Below, piece after piece: positions 17,607 through 25,929 of a stretch of 52,847 nt of DNA (positions are counted from its first letter, which is position 1; every line of letters begins with the position of its first letter). The position numbers and the translations under genes were made by a program. The notes below the pieces were generated by a model. That model worked only from the letters and a program-made list of their open reading frames with translations, was not told where the DNA came from and searched no databases. Origin of the DNA: an uncultured Acidobacteriota bacterium (GTDB taxonomy: Bacteria; Acidobacteriota; Vicinamibacteria; Vicinamibacterales; UBA2999); contig CADEFD010000017.1 of NCBI GenBank assembly GCA_902826515.1, forward strand, positions 1-52,847. The letters run 5' to 3'.

Positions 17607-18860
17607 CTAGACGCGCGCCACGTGCGCGCCAAGCGACTGCAGGCGCTCCACGAGCGTGCCGTAGCCGCGCTCCACCGTTTCGAGCGGCTCGACGCGGCTC
17701 TGGCCGGTCGCCGCAAGCGCCGCCGCGATGAGCGCCATGCCGGAGCGGATGTCGCGGCTGTCGAGCGCCTTGCCGCGCAGCTTCGCCGGCCCGGTCACGA
17801 TGATGCGATGCGGATCGCAGAGGAAGAGGTCGGCGCCCATGCCGCTCATCTGCTCCAGCGCGAAGAGCCGCAGTTCGTACATCCAGTCGTGCACGAGGGT
17901 GGCGCCGTCGGCCTGCGTGGCCAGCACCGTCGCCAGGCTCACGAGGTCGCTCGGGAACGCCGGCCAGAGGCCCGTCGTGATGCGGCCGGCGCCGGTGAGC
18001 GTCGAGGGTTCGACCGTGAGGATCTCGTCGCGCTGCTGGCAGCGCACGCCGAGCTTGCGCAGCGTGGCCGTCACCACTTCCATGTCGAGGGCGCGCGCGC
18101 CGCGCACTTCCACTTCCCCGCCCGTAATCGCGCCGACGACTGCCCAGCTGCCGGCTTCGATGTAGTCACCCCACAGCCGCCGCGTGGCGCCGCCGAGCCG
18201 CGGGCTGCCTTCGACGCGAATCGTGTGCGACCCGGCGCCCGTGATGCCGGCGCCCATGCTGGCGAGGAACTCGCAGAGTTCGACGACGTGCGGCTCACAC
18301 GCGCAGTGGCGAATCTCGGAGATGCCGGGCGCGGCCGCGGCGGCGAGGAGCGCCGTTTCCGTGCCGGTCACCGACGCCTCATCGAGATAGATCGAGGCCG
18401 GCGCCAGGCCGCGCGGCGCTTCGAGGCGGTGCCCCGGGCCGTCCACCGGCTCCGCGCCCATGGCGACGAGCGCCTCGAGGTGGGTGCGGATGGTGCGCCG
18501 GGCCGGGAAGTCGCCGCCGGGCGGCGCGATGTAGGCGCGGCCCGTGCGCGCGAGCAGCGGCCCGAGCAGCAGCACCGAGCCGCGCAGCCGGCCGACGAGC
18601 GCGCGGTCGGGCTCGTGGGTGCGGATCGTCTGGCAGCGGATGGTGAGCGTCGGGCTGCCGATGCCGTCCACCTCCGCGCCGAGATCGAGCAGCAGACGCG
18701 CCATCACGTCCACGTCGGCGATCCGCGGCACGTTCGTGAGCACGCAGGTGTCTTCGGTGAGCAGCGTCGCCGCCATGAGCGGCAGCGCGGCGTTCTTGTT
18801 GCCTTCGACGTCCACCACGCCCGAGAGCCGGTGCCCACCTTCGATGATCAGTGTCGACAT
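17607..18860 (-). CDS. murA: UDP-N-acetylglucosamine 1-carboxyvinyltransferase, Asp-type active site
   Basis: First committed step of peptidoglycan synthesis: enolpyruvyl transfer from PEP to UDP-GlcNAc. It has the EPSP-synthase fold, 417 residues. GNKNAALPLMAATLL carries the conserved Lys/Asn pair. The active-site loop reads APPGGDFPARR, with Asp117 (codon at 18510-18512) where E. coli has fosfomycin-reactive Cys115. Enzymes with Cys-to-Asp at this position (Mycobacterium, Chlamydia, Borrelia) are naturally fosfomycin-insensitive. The C-terminal FPSDLVSLATVLATQADG and RDIRSGMALIAAALAA segments are standard. It is last in a seven-gene cell-wall run, 10 nt after murB. Confidence 0.95.
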   Translation of the reverse strand: MSTLIIEGGHRLSGVVDVEGNKNAALPLMAATLLTEDTCVLTNVPRIADVDVMARLLLDLGAEVDGIGSPTLTIRCQTIRTHEPDRALVGRLRGSVLLLGPLLARTGRAYIAPPGGDFPARRTIRTHLEALVAMGAEPVDGPGHRLEAPRGLAPASIYLDEASVTGTETALLAAAAAPGISEIRHCACEPHVVELCEFLASMGAGITGAGSHTIRVEGSPRLGGATRRLWGDYIEAGSWAVVGAITGGEVEVRGARALDMEVVTATLRKLGVRCQQRDEILTVEPSTLTGAGRITTGLWPAFPSDLVSLATVLATQADGATLVHDWMYELRLFALEQMSGMGADLFLCDPHRIIVTGPAKLRGKALDSRDIRSGMALIAAALAATGQSRVEPLETVERGYGTLVERLQSLGAHVARV

Positions 18861-18870
18861 GCGTGCATCC

Positions 18871-19821
18871 CTACCCTCTTGCCTGCCAGGCGCCCAGCCG
18901 GACGATTTCGTCCCTGAGCGTCACGCCGAAACGTTCGGCAACCGTTGCGCGGCACAGGTCGACGAGCGCCGCGATGTCAGTCGCTGTCGCCGTGCCGTCG
19001 TTCACGATGAAGTTCGCATGCACCGGCGACACGCGCGCGCCGCCAATCACATGATCCTTGAGCCCGGCGCGGTCGATGAGCGCGCCAGCCGACGGCGGGA
19101 TGCCCTCGGGCACCGTACCGCGACGCGGCTGCGGGTTCTGGAAGATGCAGCCGGCGCTCGGCGCCGCCAGCGGCTGCGTCTGCTTGCGGAACGCGAGCGA
19201 GGCGCGGGCCACGGCGCGCAGGGCGTCCGGATCCTGGCCGGGGCGCACGCGGAACGCCGCCCAGATGAGGATCTCGCCGCTCTGCTGCAGCCGGCTCGTG
19301 TCGTAGTCGAAGTCGAGGCGGTCGGCTGGAACCTGCCGCACGCCGCCGTCGCGCGTCAGCACGCGCACGCTCTCGACGACGTCGCCGATGTTCGCCTGAC
19401 GCCAGTGCGCGTTGCCGTAGATGGCGCCGCCGACGGTGCCCGGCGTGCCGGCCCACGCTTCGAGACCCGCGAGGCCTCGCCCCACCGTCCACCGCACGAG
19501 CCCGTTGATGGTGACCGCCGCATCGGCCCGCACGATGTCTCGGCCGACCAGTTGCAGCGTGCCGCCGCGCGGCCGCACGACCACGCCGCGGATGCCGGCA
19601 TCGGCGATGAGGACGTTCGAACCGCCGCCGAGCATGGTGAGCGGCAGGCCCTGCTGCTGCACGAGCTGCACGACGCGGACGAGGTCGTCGCCGCTCGCCG
19701 GCTCGACGAGCCAGTCGGCCGGTCCGCCGACCTTGAACGTCGTGAGCGGCGCCAGCGGCGCATTGGCCTGCACCGGCACGCCGGGCAGGGCGGCGTGCAG
19801 CACGTCACCGAAGGTCGTCAT
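18871..19821 (-). CDS. murB: UDP-N-acetylenolpyruvoylglucosamine reductase
   Basis: FAD/NADPH-dependent reduction of the MurA product to UDP-MurNAc. The FAD domain shows TTFKVGGPADWLVEP and LGGGSNVLIADAG. The substrate domain shows GLEAWAGTPGTVGGAIYGNAH and SAGCIFQNP. The residue corresponding to the proton-donating Ser/Cys is Cys in SAGCIFQNP. At 316 residues and without the extra C-terminal loop it looks like a type II MurB. Its ATG overlaps the stop of the 5-oxoprolinase subunit gene (ATGA), and murA follows within 10 nt. Confidence 0.95.
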   Translation of the reverse strand: MTTFGDVLHAALPGVPVQANAPLAPLTTFKVGGPADWLVEPASGDDLVRVVQLVQQQGLPLTMLGGGSNVLIADAGIRGVVVRPRGGTLQLVGRDIVRADAAVTINGLVRWTVGRGLAGLEAWAGTPGTVGGAIYGNAHWRQANIGDVVESVRVLTRDGGVRQVPADRLDFDYDTSRLQQSGEILIWAAFRVRPGQDPDALRAVARASLAFRKQTQPLAAPSAGCIFQNPQPRRGTVPEGIPPSAGALIDRAGLKDHVIGGARVSPVHANFIVNDGTATATDIAALVDLCRATVAERFGVTLRDEIVRLGAWQARG

Positions 19822-20774
19822 GCCGTCCCTCCTTCGGGCAGCGCCCGCAGCAGGTCACGCTCGCGCGCGATGAGCGCGCTGCGGGCCTCGGCGCGCGTGC
19901 AGGCAGCAAACCGCACGGCCTCACCCGGCGCGAGCTGCCCGGCAAGCGGCAGGTCCGCGGTGATGACCGTGGCGATCTTCGGATAACCGCCGGCGGTCTG
20001 CCGGTCGGCCATCAGCAGGATCGGGGCACCGCCGGACGGCACCTGAAGTGCGCCGAACGCCACGGGTTCGGAGACGAGCTCCCCTGGACGCTTCGTGGTG
20101 AGCATCGGCCCGTCGAGGCGAAAGCCCATGCGGTCGGACCGCGACGACACCGAGAACGTGCCGCCGAGCAGCGCATCCACCGACGACATCGTGAACCAAT
20201 CGTCCTGCGGGCCGAGCAGCACGCGAAGGCGGCGCGGCCCGGGCGCCTCGGCCAGCGGCAGCGGCGACCGCGTGGCGCGGCCGGCCGGACGCGTGGCGCC
20301 CGTGGCCACCGGCAACACGTCGCCCACAAGGAGCGCCCGGCCGTCGAGCCCGCCCATCCGGCTCACGACGTGTGTGGCGCGGCTGCCGAGCACCACGGGG
20401 GTCTCGAGCCCGCCAGCCACGGCCAGATAGGCGCGGGCGCCGGCGCGACGCTCCAGGAAGCGCAGGACGCTGCCAGCGGCGAGCGCCACCGGCGCGCCGT
20501 GCGGCACCGGCCGATCGTCCACCTGCAGATCGAACACCGCTCCGGCCACGGCGACGACGAGCGGCGCCTCGGCACGCAGCGTGGGCCCGAGCAGCGTGAT
20601 CTCGAGCGCGGCCGCGCTCTCGGGATTCCCCACGAGCCCGTTGGCAAGGCGCAGGGAATACGTGTCCATCGCGCCCGCCACCGGCACGCCCGCCGCCTGA
20701 TGGCCCCACCGTCCGAGATCCTGCACGGTCGTCAGCAGGCCGGGACGCAGCACGGTGAGTGCGCGCGCCGTCAC
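19818..20774 (-). CDS. pxpC: 5-oxoprolinase subunit C family protein (biotin-dependent carboxyltransferase domain)
   Basis: Homologue of PxpC/KipA, which with PxpA and PxpB hydrolyses 5-oxoproline to glutamate using ATP. Motifs are LRPGLLTTVQDLGRWGHQAAGVPVAGAMD at the N-terminus, NPESAAALEITLLGP, and DRQTAGGYPKIATVI near the C-terminus. The GTG at 20774 is chosen because it overlaps the pxpB stop (GTGA) and gives the family start; 318 residues is normal. The frame is open upstream inside pxpB but that is a shadow. It lies between muropeptide-recycling and mur genes. No pxpA is visible in the window. Confidence 0.85.
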   Translation of the reverse strand: MTARALTVLRPGLLTTVQDLGRWGHQAAGVPVAGAMDTYSLRLANGLVGNPESAAALEITLLGPTLRAEAPLVVAVAGAVFDLQVDDRPVPHGAPVALAAGSVLRFLERRAGARAYLAVAGGLETPVVLGSRATHVVSRMGGLDGRALLVGDVLPVATGATRPAGRATRSPLPLAEAPGPRRLRVLLGPQDDWFTMSSVDALLGGTFSVSSRSDRMGFRLDGPMLTTKRPGELVSEPVAFGALQVPSGGAPILLMADRQTAGGYPKIATVITADLPLAGQLAPGEAVRFAACTRAEARSALIARERDLLRALPEGGTA

Positions 20775-21463
20775 GCTGGCCGGCCCGTCCAGCGGTCGTG
20801 CGACGTGGGCACGAAGCGCACGAGATCGCCGGGGGCGAGCAGCGCCGGCTCGGGACGCGCCAGGTCGAACATCGCGCGCGGCGTGCGGCCGATGAGGCGC
20901 CAGCCGCCCGGGCTGTCGCACGGGTAGACGCCCGTCTGCCGTCCGGCGATCCCGACGCTCCCGGCCGGTACCGTCGTGCGCGGCGTGCTGCGGCGCGGCA
21001 TCGCAATCGTCTCGTCCACGCTGCCGAGATACGCGAAGCCGGGCAGGAAGCCGAGCATGTAGACGCGGTAGCGGCCGGCGGCGTGGCGCGCGATGACGTC
21101 GTCCTCGGCGCAGCCGGCAAAAGCCGCGACCTCGGCGAGGTCGGGGCCGAAGGCGCCGCCGTAACAGACGGGAATCTCGACCACGCGCGCGGCCGGCTCC
21201 GCCCCGGCCGCCGTATCCCACGCGTGCGACACCACGGCATCGAGCGCCGCCTGGTCGAAGCGCAGCGGATCGACGTGCACGCCCACCGACGCATACGCCG
21301 GCACGACGTCGCGCACGCCGGGCACGCGCGCCCCGGCGATGGCAGCGGCGAGTGCCACGGCACGGCGGTTCACCTCCGGCGCAATCGTGCTCGCGAACTC
21401 GACGAGGACGAGTCCGTCGCCCGAGTGGTGGAGCCGCGGCCGCGAGATCGTGGCCACGCTCAC
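20771..21463 (-). CDS. pxpB: 5-oxoprolinase subunit B family protein (KipI-like)
   Basis: Homologue of PxpB/KipI, 230 residues. Diagnostic segments are LGFLPGFAYLG, RRSTPRTTVPAGSVGIAGRQTGVYP and SPGGWRLIGRTP. In Bacillus the KipI name reflects inhibition of the sporulation kinase KinA, while the general role is as an oxoprolinase subunit with PxpC. Linkage to pxpC by a GTGA overlap and absence of sporulation genes support the metabolic role. Located 4 nt from or overlapping mpl upstream (mpl stop 21460, this ATG 21463). Confidence 0.87.
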   Translation of the reverse strand: MSVATISRPRLHHSGDGLVLVEFASTIAPEVNRRAVALAAAIAGARVPGVRDVVPAYASVGVHVDPLRFDQAALDAVVSHAWDTAAGAEPAARVVEIPVCYGGAFGPDLAEVAAFAGCAEDDVIARHAAGRYRVYMLGFLPGFAYLGSVDETIAMPRRSTPRTTVPAGSVGIAGRQTGVYPCDSPGGWRLIGRTPRAMFDLARPEPALLAPGDLVRFVPTSHDRWTGRPA

Positions 21464-22866
21464 GTGAGCGCCTCGAGCAGCTTGCCGTGGATGCCGCCGA
21501 AGCCGCCGTTCGACATCACGAGTACGTCGTCGCCGTCCCGCGCCTCTCGCGCCACGGTCTCGACGATCGCCTCGACCGACGGCAGTTCCCGCGCCGCCAC
21601 CCCGGCCGCGACCAGGTCGCGCACGAGCTCCGGCACGTCGAGCCGATCCAGCTCCGGCAGGGTGCTGCGGAAGACCGGCGCGATCACCACCGCGTCAGCG
21701 GCGCCGAGCGCGCGCGTGAAGTCGGCCTGGAACACGCGCCGGCACGACGACGCCGAGCGCGGCTCGAACAGGGCCCACAGACGACGCCCGGGCCGCGCCG
21801 CCCTGAGCGCCGCAATCGTCTCGGCCACGGCGGTGGGATGGTGCGCGAAGTCGTCGTAGACGGTGACGCCGCGCCGCTCGCCCACCACTTCGAGACGGCG
21901 CTTCACGCCGCGGAAGGTCAGCAGCCCCGTGCGGATCGCATCGAGCGACAGGCCGCAGTCGTGCGCCACGGCAATCGCCGCGAGGGCGTTGCGCACGTTG
22001 TGCTGGCCGAGCAGCGGCACGTCGAGCGTGGCGGTGAGCCCCGACGGGCCCTGGAGCGTGAAGCGCGTGCCGGCGCCCTGCTGTTGCAGGTCGGTCGCCC
22101 GCCACGTCACGCCCTCGCCGAGGCCGAAGGTCTGCACCCGCGAGCGGGCGCCGGCGGCGAGTCCGGCCGCCTCGGCGCTGTCGGCGCCGAGCAGCACCAG
22201 GCCGCGCCGCGGCACGAGCGCGACCAGGCGCTTGAAGGCGAGCCGCACGGCATCGAGGTCCTCGTAGATGTCCGCGTGGTCGAACTCAACGTTGTTGATG
22301 ACGGCGATGTCGGGGAGGTACTTCAGGAACTTCGCGCTCTTGTCGAAGTAGGCGCTGTCGTACTCGTCGCCTTCGATGACGAAGGCGCGGCCGCGGCCGA
22401 GACGATAGCTGCCGCCCTGCCCGTCCTGGCCGAGGTTGCGCGCGATGCCGCCGACGAGCACCGACGGATCGGCGCCGCCACTCGTGAGCAGCCAGCCGGT
22501 GAGCGCCGTGGTCGTGGTCTTGCCGTGCGTGCCCGCGATGACCACCGCATCGGCGTCCCACAGGAACGTCTCGCGGATGATTTCCGGCATCGAGGCGTAC
22601 CGGATCGAGCGGTCGAGCACGGCCTCGAGTTCCGGATTGCCGCGCGAGATGGCGTTGCCGACGACCACGACGTCGATGGCGGCGTGGATGTGCGATTCCT
22701 CGTAGCCTTCGAGCAGGGCGATGCCCTCGGCGCGCAGGAAGTCGCTCATCGGTGGATAGACGTGCGCATCCGAGCCCTGCACGCGATCGCCGCGGCGCTG
22801 CAGCATCGCGGCGAGCGTGCCCATGGCCGTGCCGCAGATGCCGATGAAATGTACGGTGCGTGGCAT
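21460..22866 (-). CDS. mpl: UDP-N-acetylmuramate:L-alanyl-gamma-D-glutamyl-meso-diaminopimelate ligase
   Basis: Mur-ligase family enzyme that attaches the recycled tripeptide directly to UDP-MurNAc, 468 residues. The N-terminal MPRTVHFIGICGTAMGTLAAMLQRRG is the Mpl/MurC Rossmann start. ATP P-loop GTHGKTTTT and the long central segment NNVEFDHADIYEDLDAV distinguish it from MurC. The C-terminal domain has YDDFAHHPTAVAETIAALR. The frame extends upstream over the next gene, but the ATG at 22866, which overlaps the ldcA stop by one base, fits the family. With ldcA and nagZ it makes a recycling set. Confidence 0.92.
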   Translation of the reverse strand: MPRTVHFIGICGTAMGTLAAMLQRRGDRVQGSDAHVYPPMSDFLRAEGIALLEGYEESHIHAAIDVVVVGNAISRGNPELEAVLDRSIRYASMPEIIRETFLWDADAVVIAGTHGKTTTTALTGWLLTSGGADPSVLVGGIARNLGQDGQGGSYRLGRGRAFVIEGDEYDSAYFDKSAKFLKYLPDIAVINNVEFDHADIYEDLDAVRLAFKRLVALVPRRGLVLLGADSAEAAGLAAGARSRVQTFGLGEGVTWRATDLQQQGAGTRFTLQGPSGLTATLDVPLLGQHNVRNALAAIAVAHDCGLSLDAIRTGLLTFRGVKRRLEVVGERRGVTVYDDFAHHPTAVAETIAALRAARPGRRLWALFEPRSASSCRRVFQADFTRALGAADAVVIAPVFRSTLPELDRLDVPELVRDLVAAGVAARELPSVEAIVETVAREARDGDDVLVMSNGGFGGIHGKLLEALT

Positions 22867-23819
22867 CAGCAGACCGCCGGTTCTTCGATGGAGAGGCCGG
22901 CGCCGAGCGGGCTGGCCGTGAGCCGCGCCGCCACGCCCAGGGGCAGCGTCCACGCCGGCATCTCGGTGTGGCCCGAGGGGAAGCCGAAGACCACCGGGCC
23001 CGGGAACCGCGACAGCAGATCGCGCAACACCCCCCGCGCCGTCGGCCCGCCGCCGCCTTCGTCGCAACGTGGGAACGTGCCGAGGACGAGGCCGGTGACA
23101 CGCGCGAACATGCCGGCCTGGTGCAGCTGCGTCATCAGCCGGTCGAGGCGGTAGGGCCGCTCCCCCACGTCTTCGAGGAAGAGGATCGTCGGCTCGCGCG
23201 GAATCACCGCCCACGGTGTGCCGAGGAGCGCCGCCAGCTGCGTGATGGTGCCGCCGAGGAGCACGCCGTGTGCGTCGCCCGGGCGGATCACCTCGAGGCC
23301 GGGCGGCGTGAGCGTGCCCATCGGGCCGGGCTGCGTGACCGCAGCCATGAGCGAGGCCCGGTCGTAGCCGCCGATGCCGCGGGCCAGGCGCCCCTCGACC
23401 ATCGGCCCGTGAAAGGCCACGCCGCCCTGCGCGACATGCCACGCGAGCAGCGCCGTGATGTCGCTGTACCCCACAAACACCTTCGGATCGGCGGCGATCC
23501 AGCGCGGGTCGAGCGACGGCAGCAGCTGCTGGCTGCCGTAGCCCCCGCGCACGGCGACGATGCCGCGGATCGACGGGTCGCGCCACGCATCGGCCAGGCA
23601 CGCGACGCGCACGGCCGGCGTGCCGGCCACATAGCCGTGCCGCGCCAGGACGCGGTCGTCGTAGACAGGCTCGAAGCCCAGCGTGCGCAGTTCGTCGGCA
23701 CCACGCGTCAGCTCGTCGGCCTGCACCGGGCTGGCCGGGGCCACGAGCGCGATGCGATCGCCGGGTTGCAGGCGCCGCGGGCGCCGCCGCCCGGCGAGCG
23801 TGCGTGTCTCGTCACTCAT
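22866..23819 (-). CDS. ldcA: muramoyltetrapeptide L,D-carboxypeptidase (LdcA-like)
   Basis: Serine peptidase of family S66 that removes terminal D-Ala from recycled tetrapeptides, making the tripeptide used by Mpl. The nucleophile is Ser119 in GYSDIT. The expected Glu lies in ILFLEDVGE and the His in FPSGHTEMPAWTLPLG. No signal peptide is present, consistent with cytoplasmic recycling; 317 residues is typical. The ATG overlaps the nagZ stop (ATGA), and the stop overlaps the mpl start. S66 also includes microcin-immunity MccF proteins, but the neighbourhood favours LdcA. Confidence 0.9.
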   Translation of the reverse strand: MSDETRTLAGRRRPRRLQPGDRIALVAPASPVQADELTRGADELRTLGFEPVYDDRVLARHGYVAGTPAVRVACLADAWRDPSIRGIVAVRGGYGSQQLLPSLDPRWIAADPKVFVGYSDITALLAWHVAQGGVAFHGPMVEGRLARGIGGYDRASLMAAVTQPGPMGTLTPPGLEVIRPGDAHGVLLGGTITQLAALLGTPWAVIPREPTILFLEDVGERPYRLDRLMTQLHQAGMFARVTGLVLGTFPRCDEGGGGPTARGVLRDLLSRFPGPVVFGFPSGHTEMPAWTLPLGVAARLTASPLGAGLSIEEPAVC

Positions 23820-24907
23820 GCAAATGCTGCCATTTCCGCCGCGACGAGCTGATGCTCCTCGCATCCGACCACCTGTTTCCAGGCTCTGAGACGCTCGCGC
23901 GCCGGCGGCCGCGGGCCGCCCAGGAAGCGTGTCTTCTGCCGCGTCACCCGCGCCACCGCGTCGTCGAGACGGGTCAGCGGAATGTCGCCCGTCTCGACCG
24001 CCTTCACGAGTCCTTCGAGCACCGCCGCCTGCACATCTATGTCGCCGGCGCAGACGAGCACCGCGTCGCAGCCGGCGCGCACCGCGCCCACGGCGGCCTC
24101 GGCCGGCGTCCACTGTGCCGCGATCGCCTTCATCTCGAGATCGTCGCTCACGATCATGCCGGCGTGACCAAGTTCGTCGCGCAGCAGGCGCAGCACGGAC
24201 GGCGACAGCGTCGCCGGCCGCGACGCGTCGAGCGACGGCACGAGCACATGTGCGGTCATCACGGCGGCGACGCCGGCGGCGATGGCGGCGCGAAACGGCA
24301 CCCATTCCACGCCGCGCAGGCGCTCCGGCCCGTGTTCGACGAGCGGCAGTTCGAAGTGGGAGTCCACCGACGTGTCGCCGTGCCCCGGGAAATGTTTGCC
24401 GCAGGCCGCCACGCCGTCCGCCTGAAGAGCGGTGATGATGGCCGCGCCGAGCGCCGCCGCGCGGGCGGCGTCGTCCGAGATCGCGCGGTCGCCGATGGCG
24501 GGATTGGCGGCATTCGTGAGCACGTCGAGCACGGGCGCAAAATCGAACGTGACGCCCACGGCGCGGAGTTCGCGCGCGAGCGCCGTGGCAAAGCGGGTGG
24601 CGAGTTCGGGCGAGGCGGCCCGTCCGAGCGTGGCGGCCGGCGGCCACACGGTGAACGGCGCCTTCAGACGGGCCACGCGGCCGCCCTCCTGGTCGACGCT
24701 CACCCAGGCCGGCGCGCCGACGCCCAGCGCTTCGACCGTGAGCGCGACCTCGAGCACCTGTTCGGGACTCTCGACGTTGCGCGCGAACAGCGTGACGCCG
24801 CCCAGATCGAATTCCCTGGCGAGGGCGGTGAGCTCCACGGGCACCGCGTGACCGGTGAAGCTCCCGATGAGCACCTGCCCGACGCGTCGACGTAGCGGCA
24901 TCGGCAT
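23816..24907 (-). CDS. nagZ: beta-N-acetylhexosaminidase (GH3)
   Basis: Cytoplasmic glycosidase that releases GlcNAc from GlcNAc-1,6-anhydroMurNAc peptides. GH3 NagZ signatures are VDQEGGRVARL (71-81), KHFPGHGDTSVDSH (171-184, the mobile acid/base loop) and SDDLEM (254-259, with the nucleophile Asp). No signal peptide is seen. Two starts, ATG 24907 and ATG 24901, are equally plausible; the upstream one is used. A TATAAT box 12 nt before the ATG is shared, as a palindrome, with the divergent kinase gene. First gene of the recycling and mur operon. Confidence 0.94.
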   Translation of the reverse strand: MPMPLRRRVGQVLIGSFTGHAVPVELTALAREFDLGGVTLFARNVESPEQVLEVALTVEALGVGAPAWVSVDQEGGRVARLKAPFTVWPPAATLGRAASPELATRFATALARELRAVGVTFDFAPVLDVLTNAANPAIGDRAISDDAARAAALGAAIITALQADGVAACGKHFPGHGDTSVDSHFELPLVEHGPERLRGVEWVPFRAAIAAGVAAVMTAHVLVPSLDASRPATLSPSVLRLLRDELGHAGMIVSDDLEMKAIAAQWTPAEAAVGAVRAGCDAVLVCAGDIDVQAAVLEGLVKAVETGDIPLTRLDDAVARVTRQKTRFLGGPRPPARERLRAWKQVVGCEEHQLVAAEMAAFA

Positions 24908-24919
24908 GCGAGTGCGAGC

Positions 24920-24927
24920 ATTATAAT
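24920..24927. promoter_or_regulatory. palindromic -10 box serving divergent nagZ and GHMP kinase genes
   Basis: ATTATAAT is its own reverse complement and gives a consensus TATAAT on both strands (24922-24927 plus, 24925-24920 minus). The plus-strand hexamer ends 6 nt before the GTG of the kinase gene and the minus-strand one 12 nt before the nagZ ATG. No -35 is evident on either side. Both transcripts would be leaderless or nearly so. Confidence 0.65.
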
Positions 24928-24933
24928 TCCGCC

Positions 24934-25929
24934 GTGACCGTGACCGCTTCCGCCCCGACGCGAGTGGACCTCGCCGGCGGCACCATCGACATCTGGCCGC
25001 TCTACCTGTTCCACCCCGGCGCCCAGACCCTGAACGCCGCGCTGACCATCCGCACGTCGGTGCGCCTCGAGCCGCGCCGCGACGAGGCGGTCGTGCTCGT
25101 CTCGGAAGACCTCGGCGTCACCACCCCGCCGCTGGCGTTCGACGCCCTGCCGCGCGAGACGACCCTGCCGCTCCTGGCCCGGCTCACACACGCGTTCGGA
25201 GCGCGCGGCCTGACGGTCACGACGCGCAGCGACTCGCCCGCCGGCGCCGGCATCGCCGGGTCGTCGGCCCTGAACATCGCCGTCACGGCGGCGCTCTCCA
25301 CCTGGACCGGACGGAATCTGGACCACGAGGGCATCCTCGAGACGGCGAAAAACGTCGAGGCGCAGGTGATCCGCGTGCCGACGGGGCTCCAGGACTACCG
25401 ACCAGCGCTGTACGGCGGCGTGGCCGCGGTGGAACTCGGGCCCTTCGGCGTCACCCGCGTCGGCCTGCCGGTGGCGGCAGACGCGCTCGCGGCGCGACTC
25501 GCCCTCTGCTACACCGGGGCGCCCCGCCAGTCGGGCATCAACAACTGGGACATCACGAAGCGCCGCATCGATGGAGACGCGGCCGTCACGGCCGCCTTCG
25601 ACGCGATCGTGGAGGCCACGGCGCGGATGCGCGCCGCACTCGTGGCGGGCGACTGGGAGGCGGCGGGCGCCTGTCTCGTCGACGAGTGGACGACGCGCAA
25701 ACGGCTCGCCCCGGGCGTCACCACGCCGACCATCGACGCGCTGCTCGCACAGGCGCGCGACGCCGGCGCGTGGGGCGGCAAGGTGTGCGGCGCTGGCGGC
25801 GGCGGCTGTCTCTTCGCGCTCGCCCCGCCCGACCGCGTGGACGCCATCCGGACGGCCTGGCGTGAGGCCGGCGCCCGCGTGCTGGAGGCCGGCATCGACA
25901 CGGAAGGACTGCAGGTGACAACACGATGA
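24934..25929 (+). CDS. GHMP family sugar kinase
   Basis: Predicted small-molecule kinase of 331 residues. The GHMP fold is shown by APTRVDLAGGTIDI (residues 7-20), the ATP loop SPAGAGIAGSSALN (about residue 98) and KVCGAGGGGCLFAL near the C-terminus. Similarity in arrangement to D-glycero-D-manno-heptose 7-phosphate kinase (HddA) and galactokinase-like proteins is apparent, but the substrate cannot be read from the sequence. The GTG start follows a -10 box by 6 nt. Being divergent from nagZ with a shared promoter, it could act on a sugar freed in muropeptide recycling; that is a hypothesis. Confidence 0.8.
   Translation: MTVTASAPTRVDLAGGTIDIWPLYLFHPGAQTLNAALTIRTSVRLEPRRDEAVVLVSEDLGVTTPPLAFDALPRETTLPLLARLTHAFGARGLTVTTRSDSPAGAGIAGSSALNIAVTAALSTWTGRNLDHEGILETAKNVEAQVIRVPTGLQDYRPALYGGVAAVELGPFGVTRVGLPVAADALAARLALCYTGAPRQSGINNWDITKRRIDGDAAVTAAFDAIVEATARMRAALVAGDWEAAGACLVDEWTTRKRLAPGVTTPTIDALLAQARDAGAWGGKVCGAGGGGCLFALAPPDRVDAIRTAWREAGARVLEAGIDTEGLQVTTR

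Noticed and set aside
20771..21463. KipI as a sporulation kinase inhibitor
   Set aside because: No sporulation genes are seen, and the gene is coupled to pxpC; the oxoprolinase subunit role is the general one for the family.
22867..23601. N-terminal extension of mpl over ldcA
   Set aside because: The translation is low-complexity and the canonical Mpl start follows at 22866, overlapping the ldcA stop.
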